From contig NZ_SDQC01000002.1 in the NCBI RefSeq assembly GCF_004153445.1, positions 558,001 to 622,000 of the forward strand: a stretch of 64,000 nt of DNA. The letters run 5' to 3'. This stretch comes from Allopusillimonas soli (GTDB taxonomy: Bacteria; Pseudomonadota; Gammaproteobacteria; Burkholderiales; Burkholderiaceae_B). The notes beneath the pieces are model-generated. The model did no database searches. It was not told the origin of the DNA and saw nothing but the letters and a program-made list of their open reading frames with translations. The position numbers were made by a program, and so were the translations under genes. The stretch's first letter is position 1. Every line of letters begins with the position of its first letter. Positions 44,854 through 52,182 of this stretch are shown here, one piece after another.

Positions 44854-46350
44854 ATGCTGATCGATCCCGACATACTGGAGCAGACCACCGACCAGGCAAG
44901 CACGCGGCCGGGCTGGTTCAGGCGCATCCGGCGTCGCAAGCCCCATGGCTCGCTGCTGAACAAAATCATCATCTGGATGTTCGGCCCTTTGTTCCTGCTC
45001 TGGACCATCGGGCTGGTCATCACGTACTTCATTGCCCAGAACATCGCCAATGCCCCCTACGACCGGGCGCTCACCGATCACCTGCGCATGCTGCGCCACG
45101 AGGTGGAACAGCAGTCCATTCTGAACGGCCTTCAGCTCTCCGCCTCCGCCATCACCATCATGCAGGGTGACCAGACCCATTTCATACACTGGGAAATCCG
45201 CGACGCCAATGGTAATTCACTGGGCGGGAATGGCAATATTCCTCTTCCAGACAATTGGACGTACGAACACAACCAGATACGCCTGCGCAATGAAACACTC
45301 GACGGACGCAGCATACGCGTGGCCTATGTATGGGGTGGCCGCGACGCCACAGGCATGCCGTTCCTGACGGTGGTCGCCCAATCGAATGAAATGCGCGCCA
45401 CCCTGCAGCAGGAGATCCTGACTGGCATGCTGACTCCTCAACTGATTGTGCTGCCCCTGGCGGCGCTGCTGGCCGGACTCGGGCTGACACAGGGCCTGGA
45501 ACCGCTCAATCTCCTCCAGGAACGCATGCGGCGCCGGCGCGCGAATGACACCTCTCCCATCAAGGCCGATCTTGCGCCAGCCGAGATCGTGCCCCTGGTC
45601 GCAGCCATGAACAGTCTGCTGGCTCGGCTGGCTGCGGCCAACCAGGCTCAACGCCGCTTCGTGGCCAATGCCGCGCATCAGCTCAAGACGCCATTGGCTG
45701 GCATGCGCACCCAGGCCGAGCTGGCATTGCGCGAGCGCAACCCGGAGAAAATGGACGCCAGCCTGAAGCAACTGGTCCGCGGCTCGGAGCGTGCCACCCG
45801 CCTGGTCAACCAGATGCTGGCATTGGCTCGAGCCGAAAGTGCGGACACGCCTGGGCATCGTCCCATGCAGGATGTGGACCTGAACAGCCTGGTTGAAAAT
45901 CAGACTTCGGCCTGGGTTGACGCGGCAATCAAGAAACGCATCGACCTGGGCGTCGAACGCGCCCCGCGGCCCGCATTGATCGATGGCGATCCCCTGATGT
46001 TGGCGGAAATGTTGAATAACCTGATCGAAAATGCCATTCTGTACAGTCCCCGCGGCAGCGCGATCACTGTCCGGGTAGGCGGCGACGCACTCTCTGCCTA
46101 TCTGGAAGTGCAGGACTCTGGGCCTGGCATTCCGGCTCATGAACAGGAGAAGGTATTCGACCGCTTCTATCGCATTCTGGGCAGCGATATCGATGGCAGC
46201 GGCCTCGGCCTGTCCATCGTGAAGGAGATTGCGGATCTGCACAAGGCAGGCATTGCGTTCATGACACCCACCGGCAAGCGGGGCACGTCGGGGACGTGCA
46301 TACGTATCAGCTTCAATTGCATAGACGGGGCAAGACGCCGGCTGACATAG
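44854..46350 (+). CDS. TctE-type sensor histidine kinase
   Basis: Start ATG 44854 (MLIDPDILEQTTDQ), 498 residues; a longer frame overlaps the regulator gene. A membrane helix near 39-62, a periplasmic sensor of the TctE/2CSK type (about 63-195), a second helix near 196-214 and a HAMP-like linker follow. The H-box RRFVANAAHQLKTPLAG holds His275. N-box NNLIENAILYSP and G-boxes DSGPGIPAHEQEKVFDRFYR and GSGLGLSIVKEI are intact. A transporter gene follows, which may be a target. Confidence 0.93.
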   Translation: MLIDPDILEQTTDQASTRPGWFRRIRRRKPHGSLLNKIIIWMFGPLFLLWTIGLVITYFIAQNIANAPYDRALTDHLRMLRHEVEQQSILNGLQLSASAITIMQGDQTHFIHWEIRDANGNSLGGNGNIPLPDNWTYEHNQIRLRNETLDGRSIRVAYVWGGRDATGMPFLTVVAQSNEMRATLQQEILTGMLTPQLIVLPLAALLAGLGLTQGLEPLNLLQERMRRRRANDTSPIKADLAPAEIVPLVAAMNSLLARLAAANQAQRRFVANAAHQLKTPLAGMRTQAELALRERNPEKMDASLKQLVRGSERATRLVNQMLALARAESADTPGHRPMQDVDLNSLVENQTSAWVDAAIKKRIDLGVERAPRPALIDGDPLMLAEMLNNLIENAILYSPRGSAITVRVGGDALSAYLEVQDSGPGIPAHEQEKVFDRFYRILGSDIDGSGLGLSIVKEIADLHKAGIAFMTPTGKRGTSGTCIRISFNCIDGARRRLT

Positions 46351-46424
46351 CGGGGCAAAGGCGGCGCGGCTCACGAAAAAAGCGGGCGGCCGGCGTCCCC
46401 AGCAAGGGAAACACAAGAAAGGGC

Positions 46425-48134
46425 ATGGAGACACAAGAGCACGTGCGCATCATTTCGGTGCCAGGCGATCCGCACGACATGCAGCCCATCGGCGGCACAA
46501 GCAGGCCCATGACGCATGAAGAGCGGCGCGTCATTTTCGCGTCATCGCTGGGCACTGTCTTCGAATGGTATGACTTTTACCTGTACGGCTCGCTGGCCGC
46601 CGTGGTGGCGGCTCACTTTTTCTCCGGCGTCAATCCGACCGCGGGCTTTATCTTCTCGCTGCTTGCCTTTGCGGCCGGCTTTGCCGTCAGGCCATTCGGC
46701 GCCCTGGTCTTCGGCCGCCTGGGCGATCTGGTGGGGCGTAAATACACCTTTCTGATCACCATCCTCATCATGGGACTCTCCACCTTTCTGGTGGGCGTGT
46801 TGCCGTCCTATGCATCGATAGGCATGGCTGCACCGGTCATACTGGTGGTCCTGCGCCTGCTGCAAGGCCTGGCACTTGGCGGTGAATATGGCGGCGCCGC
46901 CACATATGTCGCAGAGCACGCACCGGCGCACCGGCGCGGATTCTACACTGGGTGGATACAGACCACGGCCAGCATGGGCCTGTTTCTGTCGCTGTTGGTC
47001 GTGCTGGGCATCCGCGCTTCGCTGGGCGAGGAAGCCTTCCTGGCCTGGGGATGGCGCATTCCCTTTCTTATCTCCGTCGTGCTGCTGGGCATTTCTGTGT
47101 GGATACGCATGCGATTGAATGAATCGCCGGTATACCGCAAGATGAAAGAAGACGGGCGGGGATCGAAAGCCCCCATCAAGGACTCCTTCGGACGCTGGAG
47201 CAATCTGAAAATCGTGCTGCTTGCGCTGTTCGGCCTCACAGCAGGACAGGCGGTAGTGTGGTACACGGGCCAGTTCTATGCATTGTTCTTTCTGACCAAG
47301 ACGCTGTTTATCGAGGCCAACACCGCCAATGTCATGCTCGGGCTCGCACTGCTGCTGGGCACGCCCTGCTTTGTGCTGTTCGGCGCGCTGTCGGACCGCA
47401 TAGGCCGCAAGCCCATCATCATGACCGGCTGCCTCCTTGCGGCATTACTGTATTTTCCGATATTCAAGGCCATCACCCACTACGCCAATCCCGCACTGGA
47501 GCAGGCTCTGGCCACGGCGCCCGTGACCATCGTGGCCGACCCCGCAGCCTGCTCATTTCAGTTCAACCCAGTCGGCACGGCGTCATTTCGCAGTTCGTGC
47601 GACATCCTCAAGGCGTTTATGGCGAGCAACTCGGTCAACTACACCAATGTCGCCTCACCGCCTGGCACCATAGCCAGCGCGCGGATCGGCACGGACGTCT
47701 TTCCGTCTTTCGAAGGCCTGGGCATGGCCAAGGCGGAATTCGCCGCCCGATCGGCGGAATTGTCGCGCGCGCTCACCGAGGCCATACGCAGCCATGGCTA
47801 CCCCGCCCGGGCCGACCCTTCGCGCATCAATTACATTGCCGTTGTCCTGCTGCTGACCGTACTGGTGGTGCTGGTCACCATGGTGTATGGGCCTATCGCC
47901 GCCATGCTGGTCGAGATGTTTCCCACCCGTATTCGCTACACCTCCATGAGTCTGCCCTACCATATCGGCAATGGATGGTTTGGAGGCTTTCTTCCAACCG
48001 GCGCGTTTGCCATCGTTGCCGCGACCGGCAACATCTACCTTGGTCTTTGGTATCCCATTTCCATTGCGATCGCCACCTTTATCATCGGCGTGCTGTTTGT
48101 GCGCGAGACCCGTGGGAACGATATAAACGCCTGA
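46425..48134 (+). CDS. MHS-family major facilitator transporter with large loop insertion
   Basis: Start ATG 46425 (METQEHVRIISVPGD), 569 residues. N-terminal motifs are FEWYDFYLYGSLAAVVA, FGALVFGRLGDLVGRKYTF and LRLLQGLALGGEYGGAATYVAEHAPAHRRGFYTGWIQTT, which define the metabolite:H+ symporter group (citrate, alpha-ketoglutarate, shikimate, proline/betaine). Residues about 351-468 are an extra soluble stretch with two cysteines, placed before the last two to three helices; ordinary members are about 430-450 long. It may be a target of the upstream two-component system (inference). The substrate is not readable. Confidence 0.92.
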   Translation: METQEHVRIISVPGDPHDMQPIGGTSRPMTHEERRVIFASSLGTVFEWYDFYLYGSLAAVVAAHFFSGVNPTAGFIFSLLAFAAGFAVRPFGALVFGRLGDLVGRKYTFLITILIMGLSTFLVGVLPSYASIGMAAPVILVVLRLLQGLALGGEYGGAATYVAEHAPAHRRGFYTGWIQTTASMGLFLSLLVVLGIRASLGEEAFLAWGWRIPFLISVVLLGISVWIRMRLNESPVYRKMKEDGRGSKAPIKDSFGRWSNLKIVLLALFGLTAGQAVVWYTGQFYALFFLTKTLFIEANTANVMLGLALLLGTPCFVLFGALSDRIGRKPIIMTGCLLAALLYFPIFKAITHYANPALEQALATAPVTIVADPAACSFQFNPVGTASFRSSCDILKAFMASNSVNYTNVASPPGTIASARIGTDVFPSFEGLGMAKAEFAARSAELSRALTEAIRSHGYPARADPSRINYIAVVLLLTVLVVLVTMVYGPIAAMLVEMFPTRIRYTSMSLPYHIGNGWFGGFLPTGAFAIVAATGNIYLGLWYPISIAIATFIIGVLFVRETRGNDINA

Positions 48135-48204
48135 TGGCGCGCCGTTTCAGGCGAACGTCAGCGGACCCTGTTTAGAATGCAAAGCATAGAAGGGGATGCT
48201 TTCC

Positions 48205-48343
48205 GGCAACCGACGTCTGATCCCCCGGTCGGATCCGGCTCAGCCCTTTTTATCACCGATGTTGCGCCCCCCGCGAGCCTTTTAGCGCAACATTGTGTGC
48301 TCCTCTGATGGCCCGGTGCTTCGACATTCCGGGCCATTTTTTT
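48205..48343 (+). ncRNA. candidate structured RNA or 3' UTR with three hairpins
   Basis: The 351-base gap between the transporter and rdgC has no open frame I can support. On the plus strand it carries CCGAC/GTCGG (48210-48232), ATGTTGCGC/GCGCAACAT (48259-48293, 9-base perfect stem) and a final intrinsic terminator (48308-48343). Upstream, TAGAAT at 48173-48178 could be a -10 box, without a good -35. Equally, this may be only the transporter's 3' untranslated region. No known RNA family is recognised. Confidence 0.35.
48308..48343 (+). terminator. strong intrinsic terminator
   Basis: ATGGCCCGG and CCGGGCCAT form a perfect 9-base stem with a 12-base loop, followed by seven T's. It ends whatever transcript comes from the transporter side, 174 bases past the transporter stop. 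Confidence 0.9.
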
Positions 48344-48485
48344 GTCCACCGACCGACGCCCAGATGGACAAATGCGCGCAGCAGGCCAGACATCGGCAAA
48401 AATGCGCTTACAATCATTGCTCTCATTTCGCCAGCAACCACTATCCAATAGACGGCGTGCTGGCATGCCAATCCCAAATCTGCAT

Positions 48486-49388
48486 ATGTGGTTCAAGAAT
48501 CTTCGTTTATATCGCCTGGCCCCCTCCTGGAAATGCACCACCGAGACGCTGGAAACAGCCTTGGCTCGACAGGCCTTTCAGCCAGGGGGCAGCCGTGACA
48601 TGCAAAGCCTGGGCTGGGTGGCGCCGCGCGAGGACAGCGGTCTTGCATACACCCTCGACGGCCAGTTTCTCATTGCGCTGCGGGCGGAGAAAAAACTGCT
48701 GCCCACCACAGTCATCAATCAGTTTGCCCGCGCCAAGGCACAGGAGCTTGAAGAGCAGCAAGGCTTCAAACCCGGACGGCGCCAAATGAAGGAAATCAAG
48801 GAACAAGTCACCGACGACTTGCTGCCAAAGGCATTCAGTATTTATCGGGACACACGGGTATGGCTTGATACGCGGCGTCATTGGCTGGTTATCGATGCAG
48901 CGGCTGCGGCCAAGAGCGACGAAGTGCTCGGAATGCTCGCCAAGTCCCTTGAGTCGCTACCCGTATCGCCGTTGCATGTTGCGCAATCGCCTGCGGCGGC
49001 CATGACCAACTGGCTGATCGGCGATGAAGCGCCTTCTGGTTTCACCATCGACCAGGACACCGAATTGCGTTCGACCAGCGATAGCGGAGCGGCGGTGCGC
49101 TATGTCCGCCAGAGTGTGGAGCTCGACGATGTGCGCCGCCATGTGCAGTCGGGAAAACAGTGCACACGCCTGGCCTTGACATGGGCGGACCGCGTCTCAT
49201 TTGTGCTGACCGAAAATCTGGACATCAAGCGCGTGGCGCCGCTCGACGTATTGAAGGAAAACCCGGACAACGCCGGTCGTAATGAAGCGGAGCAGTTCGA
49301 TGCCGATTTCACGCTGATGACGGGAGAACTTGGCAATATGATCGAGGCCCTGGTCGAAGCGCTGGGCGGAGAACACCAGGGCGGCTGA
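48486..49388 (+). CDS. rdgC: recombination-associated protein RdgC
   Basis: Start ATG 48486 (MWFKNLRLYRLAPSW), 300 residues, the standard RdgC length. An upstream in-frame ATG at 48342 lies in the terminator and is not credible. Motifs are SLGWVAPREDSGLAYTLDGQFLIALRAEKKLLP, KGRRQMKEIKEQVTDDLLPKAF-like and ASPPGFTIDQDTELRS-like stretches. It forms a ring on DNA and limits RecA activity. Confidence 0.96.
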   Translation: MWFKNLRLYRLAPSWKCTTETLETALARQAFQPGGSRDMQSLGWVAPREDSGLAYTLDGQFLIALRAEKKLLPTTVINQFARAKAQELEEQQGFKPGRRQMKEIKEQVTDDLLPKAFSIYRDTRVWLDTRRHWLVIDAAAAAKSDEVLGMLAKSLESLPVSPLHVAQSPAAAMTNWLIGDEAPSGFTIDQDTELRSTSDSGAAVRYVRQSVELDDVRRHVQSGKQCTRLALTWADRVSFVLTENLDIKRVAPLDVLKENPDNAGRNEAEQFDADFTLMTGELGNMIEALVEALGGEHQGG

Positions 49389-49467
49389 AGCCCGGCCCGC
49401 TTCTCCGCACCCCAAGACCCGTCGCTCCAGCCCGTTTCAAGGCACTTGCCTGGTGCCGAAATCCTGA

Positions 49468-50760
49468 TCAATCAAGCCCGTGAAATACGCTGTCGTCGGG
49501 ACCCACATGCGATGGCGGACTCCAGGTCACGTCACGCAATGAATGCTGCACAAGGCCTTCCACGCCCAGCAGCACGGCAAAAATGGCCATGCGTACCGGT
49601 ATGCCATTGTCGGTCTGACGAAAGATCGCCAGGCGCGGATCATGGTTCAGATCCACACTGAGGTCGTTGGCGCCCTCGCGGCTGTCGCGGGGCAAAGGAT
49701 GCATGACGATGACATCCGGCCCGCAGCACGCGTCGACAATGGCCTTGTTGACCTGGAAGTCTGGGCTATAGCCTTCGAGCTCCTCGGCGGAAAAGCGCTC
49801 TTTCTGCACGCGCGTTGCATAGATGACATCCGCCCCCGGTAATCCCTCCTGCAAAGAATGCGTTTGCTCGATGACATGCCCTCGCGTACTGGCCTGGTCC
49901 AGGATATACGGAGGCATTTCCAGCCCATGCGGAGAAATCAGCGTGAACTTGAGCCCGCGGTACAGCGACAATAATTTGATCAGGGAGTGCACAGTACGCC
50001 CGTATTTCAGGTCGCCCACGAGGGCAATGTGCGCCCCGTCCAACAGCTTACCCAGACGTGAAAACTCGGTGAGGATGGTGTAAAGGTCAAGCAGCGCCTG
50101 GCTGGGATGCTCGCCGGGTCCATCGCCGCCGTTCACAACAGGAATATTTGTCGCACGCGCAAACTCCGCCACTGAACCTTTTTCAGGATGGCGTATCACC
50201 ATTGCATCGACATAGCCGCTCATGACACGACTGGTATCGTAAATGGACTCCCCCTTGGCCATGGACGAAAAGGTAAATCCGGTGGTATCACACACCGAGC
50301 CACCCAGGCGGCAGAATGCCGAGCCGAAACTGACGCGCGTTCTTGTGCTGGCTTCAAAGAACAAATTGCCCAGGACGGCTCCCTCCAGCACACGCGACAC
50401 TTTCTGGCGACGAGCAATAGGCTGCATCTGATCCGCAACGCGAAATAAATCCTCGACTGACTCACGCGTGAACTGGTCTACCGACAGCAATTGATGCTTG
50501 CCTTCCGCCGCAATGCGATTTCGCAGTGGCCCCGACTGCGCCCGCTGCGCGTACTTCTGCAGCAATGCATCGTTTTCCACGATTTCAGTCACAAAACGAC
50601 CAACCACCTCGGGCATGCTGCGGTATTCCTGGGAGCCCTCCGGCAACAACCAGGTGTCGAGCGCGCGCCGTTTGACGCCGATGCGGCCGGCGAAAACATC
50701 GCGAGTGAGGTTGAGGCGACGCATGGCATCGCGAAGAAACACCTGCTGGGAAACAGTCAT
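49468..50760 (-). CDS. pyrB: aspartate carbamoyltransferase with N-terminal helix-turn-helix-like extension
   Basis: Start ATG 50760 (MTVSQQVFLRDAMRRLNLTRDVFAG), 430 residues, about 120 longer than the E. coli catalytic chain. Catalytic motifs are intact: FEASTRTRVSF (carbamoyl-phosphate site, residues 138-142 STRTR), GDGPGEHPSQALLDLYTI, GDLKYGRTVHSL and MHPLPRDSREG. Residues 5-60 look like an XRE-type helix-turn-helix (LRDAMRRLNLTRDVFAGRI, GVKRRALDTWLLP, then a helix); no regulatory PyrI chain is encoded nearby. It condenses aspartate with carbamoyl phosphate. An upstream ATG at 50802 is out of spacing. Confidence 0.95.
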   Translation of the reverse strand: MTVSQQVFLRDAMRRLNLTRDVFAGRIGVKRRALDTWLLPEGSQEYRSMPEVVGRFVTEIVENDALLQKYAQRAQSGPLRNRIAAEGKHQLLSVDQFTRESVEDLFRVADQMQPIARRQKVSRVLEGAVLGNLFFEASTRTRVSFGSAFCRLGGSVCDTTGFTFSSMAKGESIYDTSRVMSGYVDAMVIRHPEKGSVAEFARATNIPVVNGGDGPGEHPSQALLDLYTILTEFSRLGKLLDGAHIALVGDLKYGRTVHSLIKLLSLYRGLKFTLISPHGLEMPPYILDQASTRGHVIEQTHSLQEGLPGADVIYATRVQKERFSAEELEGYSPDFQVNKAIVDACCGPDVIVMHPLPRDSREGANDLSVDLNHDPRLAIFRQTDNGIPVRMAIFAVLLGVEGLVQHSLRDVTWSPPSHVGPDDSVFHGLD

Positions 50761-50876
50761 GATTTGGTCCTGTAGGAAATTCCGCCAAACATATATGCGC
50801 AATGCGTATATTTTATTGCGGCAAACAACAGGAGACGAGTATTTTTCCTGCTACAAGCAAGAAAACAACACCAACC

Positions 50877-51260
50877 CTACAGCGCTTCAAGCAAAGCCTG
50901 GAAGAACCAACAGCCGATGCAAAAGGCAAGAAGACTGAAAGCGTAGGCCAACAAGGTACAGAAGAGCGGAATCCAATGCGTGCGACGGGCACGACCATTG
51001 ATGGCCTGATATAGCAGACTGCCCTGCACGGGATATGACCACAGCAGGCCCAGCACCGCCAAAGCAAGACCCGCCAGGAAAACCGCCATGGGAAAACGCA
51101 GCCAGACCGCAGCCAAGTCCACGGCGATGACACCTGTGCCGCAGGCAAAGACAGTTGCCAGGCCCAAGCCATTGGCCCATGCCAGAAATTTGAAGCACAA
51201 CGTCAGTGTGGACGCCAGCGCGCGTATGGCGCTTTCGCGATGTTCAGGTATGGAGTTCAT
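50877..51260 (-). CDS. small multispanning membrane protein, unrecognised
   Basis: Start ATG 51260 (MNSIPEHRESAIRALASTL), 127 residues; the frame extends upstream to 51407 without a better site. Three to four hydrophobic segments are visible (FKFLAWANGLGLATVFACGTGV, FPMAVFLAGLALAVLGLLW, IPLFCTLLAYAFSLLAFCIGCWF). No known motif. It stands alone on the minus strand between pyrB and the terminator of the next gene. Coding status is supported by helix periodicity only. Confidence 0.65.
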   Translation of the reverse strand: MNSIPEHRESAIRALASTLTLCFKFLAWANGLGLATVFACGTGVIAVDLAAVWLRFPMAVFLAGLALAVLGLLWSYPVQGSLLYQAINGRARRTHWIPLFCTLLAYAFSLLAFCIGCWFFQALLEAL

Positions 51261-51356
51261 GACAATATGCGTACATGCGCGATGGCCTGGAGAATAATAC
51301 TGTGCATTTTTACCATGCCATTGCGATATCCTGCGATGCGTCCCCAGCATGCCATG

Positions 51357-51380
51357 AAAACGGCGCCCTTCGGGGCGCCG
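51357..51380 (-). terminator. intrinsic terminator of the SecD-head-like lipoprotein gene
   Basis: CGGCGCCC-TTCG-GGGCGCCG is an 8-base stem with a tetraloop (51361-51380), followed on the minus strand by TTTT. It lies 27 bases after the stop. Confidence 0.85.
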
Positions 51381-51407
51381 CCATAAACCCACAAAAAACA
51401 CGGACAA

Positions 51408-52055
51408 TTACTGCGCGCTTGTGCCTGCGCCAGTCGTCCCCGTGCCAGTGGCCGGCGCACCGCCCGTGCTGCCCGCAGGCGCCGTACCTGCGTCACCCGA
51501 ACCGTCCTGGGGCACGCCAGCGATCGCGCGCGCGGCGGCTGTTGCGTTGGCCTCCGTGCCTACGGCGAAAATGAGATGATCAGAACTGACCGGCTTGGTG
51601 TAACTGGGAGCGGCCAGCATCGTGCGCCCAACGACCAATGCAAGGCGTTTGTTAGGGTTTTGTGTGGTGGCGTCGGTGATCTTGCTCTGCCCCGCCGCAT
51701 TCAACTGCAATGCAAGCAAGCCCTCGCCTTCTTTATTTGAACCTGCCTGGACGCCCGTGAGATCCGCACGCGTAATGACTGGCCGTGGGTTGACATACAG
51801 CTTGCCCGCGTTGATGTCTACAGGCGTCCAACCCGTCTGCACCGCGGTATCGGCAATGAATACCGCTACCGGCGCCCCTTGGCGCGCCTGCTCCTGAGGC
51901 GCCGGGGTCGTGGGCGCCGTCTGCTGCGCCTGCGAGGTGGTGGTATCGCCCGCCGGCGCCTGCGTGGTCTGCTTTGTGGGCGCAGTCTGGCATGCGGCAA
52001 GAACCACCAGGCTCAATGGAGCGACAAAACGACCCAACATGCGAACAGTCTTCAT
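51408..52055 (-). CDS. lipoprotein with SecD periplasmic-head-like domain
   Basis: A 215-residue protein with a lipoprotein signal (SLVVLAAC, lipidated Cys22), a Thr/Gln/Pro-rich linker to about residue 60, one globular domain (about 62-183) and a Gly/Thr/Ala-rich tail. The domain reads VAVFIADTAVQTGWTPVDINAGKLYVNPRPVITRADLTGV, then LLALQLNAAGQSKITDATTQNPNKRLALVVGRTMLAAPSYTKPV, resembling the P1 head of SecD (ligand LNxxG, then VVD..ML.AP.I..P). It lacks any SecD membrane part. The likely location is the inner face of the outer membrane. Function unknown. It has its own terminator. Confidence 0.8.
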   Translation of the reverse strand: MKTVRMLGRFVAPLSLVVLAACQTAPTKQTTQAPAGDTTTSQAQQTAPTTPAPQEQARQGAPVAVFIADTAVQTGWTPVDINAGKLYVNPRPVITRADLTGVQAGSNKEGEGLLALQLNAAGQSKITDATTQNPNKRLALVVGRTMLAAPSYTKPVSSDHLIFAVGTEANATAAARAIAGVPQDGSGDAGTAPAGSTGGAPATGTGTTGAGTSAQ

Positions 52056-52182
52056 GAATACTTCCCCTCTGCAACGGAATGGCTTGTAAAGTTTAACAGC
52101 AAGATCAAGTGATTTACGTCAATATCTGTCAATTCATCAACACACGTAAATATGTTGAACACATAAACGCACTGGTTGCTCG

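Noticed and set aside
45217-46434. 405-codon minus-strand frame opposite the sensor kinase
   Set aside because: Antisense to intact H-, N- and G-boxes of the kinase; no protein features.
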